Positions 53,853 through 64,000 of a stretch of DNA of 64,000 bases are shown here, piece after piece. The notes beneath the pieces are model-generated. The model was not told the DNA's origin. It worked only from the letters and a program-made list of their open reading frames with translations, and made no database searches. Every line of letters begins with the position of its first letter. Position 1 is the stretch's first letter. A program made the position numbers and the translations under genes. The DNA comes from Desmodus rotundus (Eukaryota; Chordata; Mammalia; Chiroptera; Phyllostomidae). The DNA lies in assembly GCF_022682495.2 (NCBI RefSeq), contig NC_071398.1, positions 85,641,193 to 85,705,192 on the forward strand, written 5' to 3'.

Positions 53853-56370
53853 GGGGGCAGGGAAAGTTAGCATCATGTGATAGCTGAGCAGCAAGGCTTG
53901 GTTTTTAGGCGATGAGAAATGGACACGTACTTGCACTGTGTGACCCGGAAATGCAATACCCTTTTTATTTAGAGTGCTTTTGTTTACATCGTTTTAACAC
54001 TACCATTTATTTAACAAGTGTCCCATTTTTAGTCTTAGATGGTCGATCTGAAAGTAAGCTTCTTGACATTTACTTTTCAAAAGGAAATGGTTTTCTTTTT
54101 TGTAGAAAACGGAAGCTTAGAGGGCTTTCTCTCGTGATCATGTGGAGGCCTGACCCCTTTAAGTCACCTAAGAGCACACGTAGTGTATTTGTGAAAATGT
54201 CCAGGAGAACCGAGTGCATGATGTATTCCTAGCCGGCTCCCTTTGCGCCCGGGAGAGCCCCTCCGTGTGACTGCGGTGTGGCAACACGCCGCGTCTGATC
54301 CACCAGGGCCGGCGTTGGCATGAGACTTCCAGACAGCTGCTGTGTAACAGGTACTGCCGATGGCCATGGAAACCATTCGGAGCGGGTCGACTTTGGTCTC
54401 CTAATGAAGCTAAGGAGCCAGACGCGGGCCATTATCCTGAGTTCTCTGCTGTGCCTTCTTTCGTAGCACACACGGTGACGCTGGGTTTTTTCACTCCAGT
54501 CTGAGGTAGAGACGTTTTATACCTTTTGGCTTTTTCACTTGTTCCTTTTTTTTTTTTTTTGGTGCAATCTATAACTTTCTAGTAAGAAAATGTCATACTG
54601 TGTATTCCTGGCTTTTCCATGGTTTCTTGTGTCGCAACGTATACTTTTGCCTTGAAGATTCCTGAGATAAGGAAACCTCTGCTCAGCCTGGGTGTTCCAG
54701 CTCCGTGGGGACCTCTTACGATGCTGGGCGTTCGAATTCTCCAGTGTCATTTTTTATGGCCCTTCCCCATTGAGCACTGTGGCCCCCAGGCACGTGCTCC
54801 CTCGGTGTGTGGGGGGCGAGGCTCCTTGTCTTCACCTCAGGCCGCACAGTCCGCTCGGTCACACGCTCAGGGTGAGCGGAACAGGACCAAACGCGTGTCC
54901 ACAGTGCCTACCTCTGCCCGTTGTTTACAGTGAGAATTTAAATGTCGTTGGCATTCTGACTCTCTGAACTGATGAGGGAATACCATCTTCAGAGTAATGA
55001 CGTTAAACAGCCATAATACTCTTATGATGTCCGTATAAACAAAAAGCCAATCAGATGTACTCTTGGTGCCCCGGAAGTGAATGAGCACCTCTGATCTGGG
55101 CATAGTGCACACCGTGCTTCTCGCTGCAATGACGGCATCCTCTGTCAGCAACCCGACAGTCCCTTACATGGGCTCTTCCCCTGGCGGCCGTGTCATCAGA
55201 ACAACTCAACGGGGAACCACGAGCTCCAGGTCCATGTCCCGGATCTGCCTCTAGCTGTCCCTGTCACTTTCTGGGCAGCATTTCCTTCATCCGTAGAGTG
55301 AGTGTGTTTGGTTTGACCTCAAAGGTCTTTTTAAGATTTTAGATGCCGTTCACATAGGGTAGATCAAATCACTGTACCAGAGGAAGTCAAATATAGCTGA
55401 GACAGTCCCTGGGCAATTGGGATAAATAACTGTGGTCATTACTCTGTGGATACAGGGAGTTTAAAATCTGTTTATTCAGTTGCTGATAGCTCAGGCAGAA
55501 TCTGCTGACTCATTACCTTCCTTAGCTATTGACAGCACAGGTTTTATGGCCAAAAATATATTTCAAGGGCCCTCCTAGTAAATGATTGTTTTTACTTTTA
55601 AAGTGTCAGTGTTGTTTAAAATAATCATGTACTTGTTGAGTTCCTGAGGTTTGGAACAAATTACAGATAGAAATTGGAATACTTTGTTTTGAAAGCGTGT
55701 ATATATATATATGTCATGTATTTTTCCTTGTTGATTAATAAAGGAATAAAATATGATATGGTAAAATGTAAAATGAATTGATAATTTTTGTGTATTCTTA
55801 GTTAAAGTCGTCTGTAATATGTCAGACAACAATGTCATATAATTCTGTGTCATATCTTTGGGAAATGGAGTAGAGTAACTAACACTTGTAAAAATTTTAA
55901 CCAAATGATTCCAGAAAGAAACCGGATGCTTCAATAGCTGTTGCATTGATAAATGTTGCAAATGCAGCGTTTGCTTTTTGTGAATGTGGGGAAATGTCTT
56001 TAAAAGTCTGTTATGTGTAAACTCAAGAGTATTGCTGGGAGGATCCCTTAGTCATTTTTCATGTCTGAATTTTTTAAAAAGATTTTATGTATTTATTTTT
56101 AGAGAGAAGGGAAGGGAGGGAGAAAGAGAGGGAAACATCAATGTGTGGTTGCCTCTCGCGCACCTCCTACTGGGGACCTGGCCCGCAACCCAGGCACGTG
56201 CCCTGACTGAGAACTGAACCAGCGACCCTTTGCTTCCCAGTACAGTGCTCAATCCACTGAGCCACACCAGCCAGGGCTCATGTTCTTATTTTTTGCTCTT
56301 TGTAGTATTTATCTGTATGCTTGTTCTTCAGTATTTCGGACTCAAAATAAATTTATTTTTTTAATGTCAA
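53853..56370 (+). promoter_or_regulatory. FLVCR1: FLVCR1 3' UTR with alternative poly(A) signals
   Basis: Candidate AATAAA hexamers lie at 55737-55742 and 55745-55750 (proximal) and 56346-56351 (distal, followed by T/G-rich DNA). A VES SINE sits between them at 56075-56277, so only the longer form would carry it. A T run lies near 54547-54560 and (AT)n near 55700. Which site is used cannot be decided here. Confidence 0.6.
56075..56277 (-). mobile_element. VES-type SINE between FLVCR1 poly(A) signals
   Basis: Antisense full-length copy: agagagaagggaagggaggg, ctactggggacctggcccgc, ctgagaactgaaccagcgac, ending ccacaccagccagggc. An imperfect duplication (ttcatgtctgaattttt / ctcatgttcttattttt) flanks it. 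Confidence 0.92.
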
Positions 56371-56680
56371 CTTTGTATGGCTTTTTTTAAAAATTTAAGT
56401 TCTGATACTTAGGTACACTGGGGAGTGGAAAGAGATTATAAGATTTCAGCGTGGGCAGAGGCAGGAGAGAAGTGGTTTGTGGAACTAAACCAGCACAGTG
56501 GTGAGGGCCTATTCCTCTCTTTGCCTTGAAGCCTGTCTCCTCGGATGCACTGCCCTCCCTGAGCCATCGTGGGATGCTACCCCAAAGCTTCAGACTTCAT
56601 CTTCTTCTCCTGGTAGCGTGTGCCTGCGTGGTACCTTATGTCCCACAGGGTGTTGAGACATTGGGTATGATAAATGTTCT

Positions 56681-57187
56681 AACTCTTCCCCCTACAACCC
56701 ACCTGCCCAGTCTCAGCTTCCACTGGCAGGACTGGGCAGTTTATTAAAGAGGCCAAAAAGAAGAGAATTGGTAGCCGCAGAGGAAGATGCTACCTCTTAG
56801 GTACCTGGAAGCCGTAAGAAGATGTCACCGCCCTCTTGCCACAACATTTTAATTATGATTCGTGTGACACTTTGAGGCCAGGTTTCTAGCTTGACTAATT
56901 TTACAAAGAGCAAAATGTTCAGGCAAAGACATCAAACGGAAATGTAAAATGATACATAACACTTTATCTGTTACCAGTTACCCTATAATAAATAGGAACT
57001 TCAAAATCTAAGACCTTTCTCAGATCCCTTTGAGACTCTCTAAAATTACATCTACATTTTTAGTGGAAAAACTGCTTCCATCAAAAAAAAATATGATTCT
57101 CATTTTTCACAGTAGGCAAATATGTAGAGTAATGCATTTCTGAAGCCAACTCTTCCTCCTACAACCCACCTGCCCAGTCTCAGCTTC
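56681..57187 (+). repeat. 40-bp direct repeat, copies 467 bp apart
   Basis: Copies at 56681-56720 and 57148-57187 begin AACTCTTCC and end CCCAGTCTCAGCTTC; 39 of 40 bases agree. The 427 bp between them is AT-rich and not recognised. Flanks outside the copies do not match. Confidence 0.93.
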
Positions 57188-57964
57188 TAGATAAGACACT
57201 GCTCCCACCAGACTGCCCCTCCCTCTCTGGAGTCAAAGTAGTCATTCCCATAGACCACCAGCCCTGAGCGACTTCGGGGGCCTGGACAGGACCCCTGCCT
57301 GGAAAATGCCTCTATGACATTTCACAGGAGATAAAATGCCCTTGGGGCCCTGAAGACAGATAAGGTTTCAAAGCACAGTGACTATCAAGAGGCCACACCT
57401 TCTCTGAAGTCTGTACTGAGATCTGTACATCCTGTGAGCAGGTTTGAATAGGAGGCAGGAGGAGACGGGCTCTGGAGGCCCTGGAGCCTTAAAGCGAGGA
57501 GGAGAATGGGACTCAGCGGAGAGGGGAGAGCCTCAGAACAGGCCGAGCATCTGAGCTTCATTTTCCTCCAGACAAACGATGAAGTAGGCCTCTGCCTAAC
57601 CTTCTTATGTTATTCTTTTGCACTTTTCCTTTATTTCCATTATTTTAAGCCCATGATGAAATGGTGATTAAAAAGAACGAACTGTCAGAAACCAGTACAA
57701 ACTGAATTTCTGGTTGGGGCCTCTAGGTTTGGGTTGATAATGGTCGCTTGAGCACACCTCTCTCTTTCTTGGGGAAACACCTCATTCCTGCAGGCACTGA
57801 GGTGGCCCCAAACCTCCTGAAATGAACTGGTAGATTAAACTTCAGAAAGTTCCAGGATGCATAGAAGTGAGGTTGAAATAAAAGTGACAGTGATTTTATT
57901 TTCAGTGAAAAGTCTGAACCTTCAAAACATTTCAACCCTAAACCAAGACAAGTAAGCTCTGAAT

Positions 57965-58315
57965 CAGGGTTGCCCCACCCACAGCCTGCAGGTCGCATGC
58001 GGCCTGGGACGGGTACCAAAGTGGCTCAACACAAAATCGTAAATTTACTTAAAACATTACTTAGTTTTATTACTCAGATGTGTATATTTTCTACATTAGT
58101 GATCACAAACTTGGGACCTGCTCGACAATTTTAAATGATTATCAAAAAGGCCACTGCGTAGTTAGGGAAATGATGTAAGGATGTTTTTGCTTATCTGCGT
58201 TGTGGTAGCAGATATATGAAAATTATGCACGGACCTTTTTTTTGGCTCATCGGTTTTCAACAGTGTTGGTGTGTTTCATGTGTGGCCTAGAGACACCAAA
58301 AGGTTGGACATCCTG
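57965..58315 (+). mobile_element. hAT-type non-autonomous DNA transposon
   Basis: Starts CAGGGTTGCCCCACCC and ends aaaaggttggacatcctg; read on -, the end begins CAGGATGTCCAACCTTTTGG, an imperfect inverted repeat of hAT style. Flanked by an 8-bp duplication CTCTGAAT (57957-57964) / CTCTAGAT (58316-58323), 6/8 identical. The 351-bp interior is non-coding. Confidence 0.8.
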
Positions 58316-58579
58316 CTCTAGATCATTCTGGCTAGAGCAGGACTGATGAGTGGACAGAGCTTCCAACTGCACGACGAGGTTAGTATTTGGAAAGAAGTTC
58401 TAGAGAGGTCACAGGTGGACATAGATTCACCACCTGCAAACCTATGCAATACTTAGCACTACTATTCAGTTTCCGTATACAGTTAGATTGTGTTACTTAT
58501 GTGCATTATTTTATTGCCTCTACGGTGTTCTGATCCCTTTGAAAGCAGCCATCTTGGTAGGTAGGGCAAAAACAAGGCC

Positions 58580-58770
58580 TTTGGGAGCCTAAAGTCTCAG
58601 GTGTGAAACCTGGGTGTCTGTGATCTTAGAGAACTCATGTAGGCCCTCTGAATTTATGTTTCTTTCTCTACTAAGTAGGGCAATATTTCCTACCTTGCAG
58701 GTTTGTGGAGAGGATTAAATTTAAGTGGAAGGCACAGTTGATCCTTAATCAGATGCATTAGTATGCTCAT
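58580..58770 (+). mobile_element. MIR SINE
   Basis: Diverged sense MIR: aaacctgggtgtctgtgatc, ttctctactaagtagggcaa, cttgcaggtttgtggagagg, attaaatttaagtggaagg. Confidence 0.65.
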
Positions 58771-59309
58771 TGCCAGAAACAGTATAAATAAGGACTCACT
58801 GTTAATAACACTTGAGAGGCACTTGACTGACTTGGGAGAACATGGTGTTTGGGTCTTTGAACTTGAAGTTATTTATAGGAGCTGCCACCACTAAAATCAC
58901 TTGTATCCAGAATATTTAGCCACTTCTGTGTGCATGTGGGTGTGGTGTCAGGCACTGGGCAAATAAAATGAAACAAACAGGTATTCTAAGGAGGTGGTGA
59001 GATCCCCGCAAACAGGATGGAGTCAAAGTGCTCGGTCATCAAAGAACACAACTGAGTCACCTCGGTGGGCGGAAGAAATGATTTCTCAGTCTATTGCACA
59101 ACCCACAACAAAGGAGATTGAACAACAAGCTAAGAAGGAAGGAGCTACTTGCAAATCCACTGCACATACACAATTCTTCTTTTCTCCTTGTTGCCTTTTC
59201 ATTCATGTATGCGTCATCACACGTAGGCATAAAGCAATTTGTATATTTGACATAACATCATAAACTTTTCTCATGTTATTACATGGCCTTTGTAGTTACT
59301 ATTTTCATT

Positions 59310-59480
59310 TTTTCCAGTTTTATTGAGATATAACGTTATATTCATTTATGATGGTCAACATAATGATTTCACATATGCATATATTGCAAAATGACTGATA
59401 CAACCAGTTAACATCCATCACCTCGGGCAGTCACAAGGGTTTTCCTTGTTATTAGAAGTTTTAAGATATACGCTATTAGA
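59310..59480 (-). mobile_element. L1 3'-end fragment
   Basis: Antisense L1 3' UTR: ttttccagttttattgagat, gtcaacataatgatttcaca, cagttaacatccatcacctc. Confidence 0.75.
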
Positions 59481-59574
59481 AACTTGCAAATAACCATTAT
59501 TTTAAATAGTTGCATAATATTTCAATAAGGCTGATATACTATAATTTACTTAATGGTTCATTACTCGTGGGCAT

Positions 59575-59790
59575 GCATTTCATTCACTTATGCAACATTT
59601 ATTGAGCATTTACAAATTTTTCATGGTTTACGTCGGGAGCTGGAAATATAAAACAATGTCCCTCTCGAGAGATGCTCAAAGACGAGAAAATAAACTATCA
59701 AAGCGCACAGCGCTTGGTGAGAGGCTGTACACCCTGTGCAGGGGCACCCCTGCGGGACAGGGGCACAAGGGAAACACTCAGCTCTCACTG
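59575..59790 (-). mobile_element. L2 3' fragment
   Basis: Antisense L2: ttcattcacttatgcaacat, ttattgagcatttacaaatt, gagctggaaatataaaacaa, then a diverged body. Confidence 0.6.
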
Positions 59791-61469
59791 TGGGCATCAC
59801 ACGAGGCTTTTCTCTTCTTTTGAACAGAGTAGGATTGTAACACTTAGGAAGCCCTAATGTCATCGTTTTACGCCCTTATCTCTCTCTGCCCGCCCCATCA
59901 TTCACCCTCATCTTCTAGTTTGCCTACACCTTCTCGCAGCTCCCAGCATCTCAAGAGAAGTGGTGGCCTAGAGTTTAATCCCAGGTCGTATTTGCATTTT
60001 AAATTGGTCTAGTCTAGGGGGTAAAGCTCAGATAGTCTCAGTCGTCCAGGAAGACAGACTAAGTGGTAAGAGAGACTATGCGAGTCTCCTTGCGTTCCTG
60101 AAATCACCCTGCTTTAGGCTGGTGGAGTCTTTGGCCTGCGCGTAAATCTGACTTTTCCTTATCCCAGAAAACCCGCCCTTGGACCCACACTTGGCGTAGT
60201 GGCTCAAGAGCCATTTCCATTCCAAAAGTGGGGAAGGCACGCCCTCTACTGGTGAGTTTAGGGACTGTTTCCTAAGCCAAGGGGCTCGCTGCTGTCGGAT
60301 CCCATGGGTTTCTGGGAATGAGAACGGCCTGGCGTGAGAGCCTGCCCAGAGGGGTTCTGCGGTGGGGAAGTGGCCAGTAGAGGGCAGCAGACAGAGCCTT
60401 CATAGGCTTTGGTGTTAGACCTTAAGAGTAAATATTGACCTGCTCCGTACTACCTCCGTGGCTCTGAGCAGGATAAGGGCCCGTCTGAGTGTTAGCACCT
60501 GAGTGTGGGAATTAGGGGGGAGTGGGTTAATGAGACGGAGACTGCGAGTCCCCACACAGCACAGGGTGCTCCCCAGATGCTGGTCCCTGTGTCCTTCCTC
60601 CCCTGCCCTTCCCAGCATCTGTATCTCCAGGGCACAGCCAGGACAAGCCAGCTGTCAAGGCCAAGGCCCCACAGGTGACCCAGCAAGCTGAGTGCATCCC
60701 CTGGGAAGCCCACAGCACTCAGCAGCTTCTATAAAAATGCAAATCAGAGCCAGTCCCCCACATGTTGGGCCTCCTGACCTGCTGTGTCTGAGGTCAGGGG
60801 ACAAAGGAGAAAGCAAGTAGCTTGTCTCCTCTTGAACTCAGATGTCATCCCCATCCCTGGAGTTCCCGGTCACACAGGCTGAGAGGGCGGAGCCCCGAAG
60901 GCTCATCTCATTTTCCCCCTGCGCTCCCCTGTCCTAGGGTCCCCAGGCTCCCGACAGAGGCCCAGGGAGGCCAAGCAGGCTGAGTCCTGGGCCTGGGGGC
61001 CTACTTGGCAGGATGGCAGCTGGAGTTCTGTGTTCTCCCAGGGAGGGGGCGCTCCTGCTTCTCCTGGGACCCTCTGAGGATGCCGGCAGCATTTTGGAGC
61101 CTGACCCCTAGGGGGTCCTGAGTCTGATCCTAGAGGCTTCTGTGAGCCACCTGTGCCTGGTCCCCCATGAAATGTAAACAGGTGGGTTTGCCCTCCTGGA
61201 AAGAGTCTTGGAGTTTGGCTCTGGGCTGGACCCTGGCCTAAGTCTTAAAAAGTGTCCACAAGGCAAAGTTGGGTGAGCTCCTGCTGGGCCTGCGGATTCC
61301 ACAAGACTTTCCAGAACTTGCTTCCTAATACGCCAGGTATTAGCAGCTGGGCAGCCCCCTCTGGGGCTGAAGGCCGGGCTGTTGTTTGCTCTGTGGCCAC
61401 TGGGTGGCGGTGTGAAGTACGTTCCTATCTGTGCCCTCCTGCTGGGGCTTCATCCGCAGCCTGCAGGGA

Positions 61470-61870
61470 TCCTCAAACCTGGGTGAGCACCAGAGTCACC
61501 CCACGGCTCCTCCAAGCACTTCTGTCCTGCCTCTTACTGTAGCTGTGTGGCTTTGAGCCGATTACTAATCTTTCTGAGCTGATCTTCTTTTCTTTTTCCT
61601 CATCTGAGGACATGCTTATTGGTTTTAGAGAGAGGGGAAGGGCGGAGAAAGAGACGGGGAGAAACAGTGATGTAAGAGTGAAATATCGATTGGTTGCCTA
61701 TTGTACACGCCCCGACTGGGACTGAACCCACCACCTTTCAATTAGCAGGACGGCACCCAACCAACTGAGCCACACCGTCCACAGCTGAGCTGATTTTCCT
61801 GATCCAGCAGGTCTGAGGTGGGGCTGAGAATTCGCATTTCTAACAAGTTCCTAGGTTTTGTGGCTGCTGC
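61470..61870 (+). mobile_element. MER5A-type element split by MIR and VES sequence
   Basis: First part: ggatcctcaaacctgggtga, gcaccagagtcacccc. Second part after 61800: ccagcaggtctgaggtgggg, gaattcgcatttctaacaag. Between them are a MIR scrap (agctgtgtggctttgagccg, 61541-61587) and a VES SINE. The mosaic gives relative ages. Confidence 0.6.
61588..61786 (-). mobile_element. VES-type SINE with target-site duplication
   Basis: Antisense copy: cctcatctgaggacatgctt, cgccccgactgggactgaac, ending ccaactgagccacaccgtcc. Flanked by GAGCTGATCTTC (61576-61587) and GAGCTGATTTTC (61787-61798). Confidence 0.92.
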
Positions 61871-62559
61871 TGGTCAGGGAACAGTGTCAGGGGCTGAAAG
61901 CTCCTCCTGGGAGCCCAGGGGGGTGGGACCAAACTCTGATCTCCCAGGAAACAGGTGCCCTGCGCTCTCTCCTTCTGGAAGGCTCCTCTCCCGAATCCCC
62001 TCCCCACAACATCCTTTGTAACTGAATCCCAGGGCAACTCTTCAATGGCCAAACAATTAACTTTTCTCCAACCACAAGGGCTCCATAGAGGGGAGGCACC
62101 ACCAGGGAGAGCAGGGATTGGAGGGAAGTAACTGGAGAAGGTCAGAGAGGAAGCAGAGGTAAGGAGTGAGGCCGGCACATGCGCAGTGCCCAGCACTCGC
62201 CTCAGGATCACTGCCACCGCCGGTGCCTGGCCTGGATGGGAAGAGAGCCAGGAAGAGCCCTGGGTGCCCCTCCTGCACTTCTTCATGGCACCTTTCCCAG
62301 CTCTTTGGGGCATGTGACTGAGTTCCAGCGGTGATACGTGGGTGGAAGTGATGCCATCCCTCCCTGGCCCACAATAGGCTCCTATGTGAACCTCCACTCT
62401 TAGAGCTCGTGGGCCACTTGTCCGTCGCAGCCTTGGACTGCCTTGAGGACGGTGGAGCCTCTGGGCAGGCTAAATGACTGCAGGGAGCTGAGCACCCCTC
62501 CCAGGCCCATTAGACTGTACGGGAGAGAATGAATGCAGACCCAATTAAGCCACTAAGAC

Positions 62560-63050
62560 TTCAGGATGGGTTAGAATGTACTGGGACAGGGAGGACCTAA
62601 GCCACCACCTGTGCTGGAACAAAGGTGTGCATCACCGGCTAAATACCTGACCACGAGATTCCTTATTATCGGAAGCAACTGAGGCAAAGCCACCAGCATC
62701 CTGCTGGAAACCGGCTGAACCCTCACTGCCCCTCCCCTCTTTCTCAAGCTTTTTCAAGAAAGAAGGCCCCCAAATCTCCTGGACTTTCTGTGTTGGAATC
62801 AGCCATCCCTGATCAGAGGACAATGTCTTGCAAACACATTTACCCAGGACACCTGGGGCAGACCAGCGGGGTGACTCACCTTCCTGGAGGTCTGCTACAA
62901 ACCCTTTAAACCCTTCTACCCTTCCCTTCCTGCTGCAGTCTGCTCAGACTCAGCCCACCTGATCAGATCGCTCTATTCCCACCTCGAATAAAAGCCCTTA
63001 ATCGGACCCTTTTGGCTCCGGCTCCTTTCTTAGCCACCGCGGCTACCTAA
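62560..63050 (+). mobile_element. Probable ERV1-like solo LTR
   Basis: An AATAAA (62985-62990, in ctcgaataaaagcccttaat) is followed by cggacccttttggctccggc and a likely LTR end ...gctacctaaca near 63050. Upstream is a promoter-like, CT-rich U3 region. No retroviral coding sequence adjoins it. The 5' boundary is not resolved. Confidence 0.5.
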
Positions 63051-63264
63051 CAGGATCGACCTGTTACAGCGCGGCCATTCCCCACACCAGTGCATCAGCC
63101 GGATGGAAAGGAGAAAGAGAGCTGATGCCGCCGCGACCTACAGCCTCACTGGTCTCTCCGGGAGCTCAACCAGAACAGCACAGTTGACACCTCCAGCTCT
63201 AAGACCGTCACAGGCACCACCTGCCGGATGTCACGATGTGCTAGACACGGCTCAGCCCTCATTC

Positions 63265-63440
63265 ATTCATGCACCGTCACGACAGTGTGAGGCAGCACTG
63301 CTACGATGCACCCGTGAGGTGAGATCTGAGGCAGCGGCTGGGCACTCGTCGTGCCCCGGCCACCTAGCAGGAGCCCCAGTAAGAAGCAGAGTCAAGGTTC
63401 GAATCCACGCTGTCGGTCTGCAGCCCGCACGCTCTCGGCT
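63265..63440 (-). mobile_element. MIR SINE
   Basis: Antisense MIR, CpG-rich and diverged: ctcattcattcatgcaccgt, tgaggtgagatctgaggcag, ccacctagcaggagccc, aggttcgaatccacgctgtc. Confidence 0.65.
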
Positions 63441-64000
63441 ACAAAAGGACAAAGCCAGCGCCATTTGCTATCGTGGTGCCATTTGCTGAGCAGACCTAGG
63501 ACCTGGTTAAACACGACTGCCGTTCTACTCTTCTGAGCTGGCCCGCAGGACTGGAAATTACTGGAAAGCAAGAACAGAACATGACTAACCGCTCCCCACC
63601 GCCGAAGGCAAAAGATGACTTTGGAGCAAACTGCAGCGTGTGCAAAACCACCCGAAACCTCCTCGGTGTTGCAACACCCTCAGCAGCCCAGGGCCACACA
63701 ACAGCAACCCCCACCCTTTCTTAACCCCATTCTGATCCAGCAGAAGCTCAAAGCCCCCCACCGCGCAGTGCTGGTGCACGTCTCCTCCGCACCCAGCCCT
63801 TCCCCCTCGTGGTAAAGTAAAATAAAAACATTGCTTTCCGCATTTTTTCTTTGTGAATTCTTTCACAGCCCGCGTCGCTAACCACCCTAACAAACTACAC
63901 CACCTGCTCCCCAGAGACTCACAGCCCAGCCCTCGGCTGTGAGGACCATCAGCTGAGCTGGGAAGACATGGAGTATGCTTTGGCGTATGGATGTGGGATC

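Larger units (their letters stand above)
56371..64000. other. Intergenic DNA downstream of FLVCR1
   Basis: No exon, RNA gene or CpG promoter is recognised in 7.6 kb. In human the next gene is VASH2 on +, and nothing resembling it appears here. The GC-rich part (60200-62500) has several overlapping short frames on both strands without a domain. Identified contents are a hAT element, a 40-bp direct repeat, L1, L2, MIR, MER5A, a VES SINE and a probable LTR. Confidence 0.65.

Overview
The window is mammalian nuclear DNA: spliced genes with GT-AG introns, one CpG island, and old mammalian repeats (MIR, L2, MER5A, Tigger/MER2, L1M). At least seventeen copies of a tRNA-derived SINE of the VES type point to a bat, probably a yangochiropteran. 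A HAL1-type ORF1-only retrotransposon and a hAT element with an 8-bp target-site duplication fit that. I cannot name the species.

Gene order is TATDN3 (+, last two coding exons, 892-3242), SPATA45 (-, complete CDS in two exons, 15391 down to 9795) and FLVCR1 (+, all ten coding exons, 29199-53852). This order and orientation match human 1q32.3 as I know it. FLVCR1 splices, with every phase consistent, to 555 codons, the same length as human. SPATA45 splices to 98 codons, also as in human, although its last coding exon carries only 20 coding bases and is too short to be seen as an ORF.

Layout: 1-3850 TATDN3 3' end; 3851-9560 intergenic DNA; 9560-15430 SPATA45; 15430-28430 intergenic DNA with an internally deleted L1M, two adjoining Tigger-type elements and many SINEs; 28430-29940 the FLVCR1 CpG island with two inverted CCAAT boxes and a G-rich 5' UTR; 29199-53852 the FLVCR1 coding span, whose 6.5-kb intron 1 holds an antisense CDC42 processed pseudogene and an antisense L1; 53853 to about 56370 the FLVCR1 3' UTR with alternative poly(A) signals; then intergenic DNA to 64000 with a hAT element, a 40-bp direct repeat and a probable LTR.

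The three genes do not form a pathway. FLVCR1 is a 12-span MFS transporter (choline/ethanolamine uptake, heme export), TATDN3 a TatD-family metal-dependent nuclease, and SPATA45 a small testis-associated protein of unknown function. I see no evidence of an undescribed multigene system. The most useful second looks are an unclassified TIR element (44556-44863), near-perfect snap-back hairpins with 4-5-nt loops, the 40-bp direct repeat, and FLVCR1 positions that differ from human.
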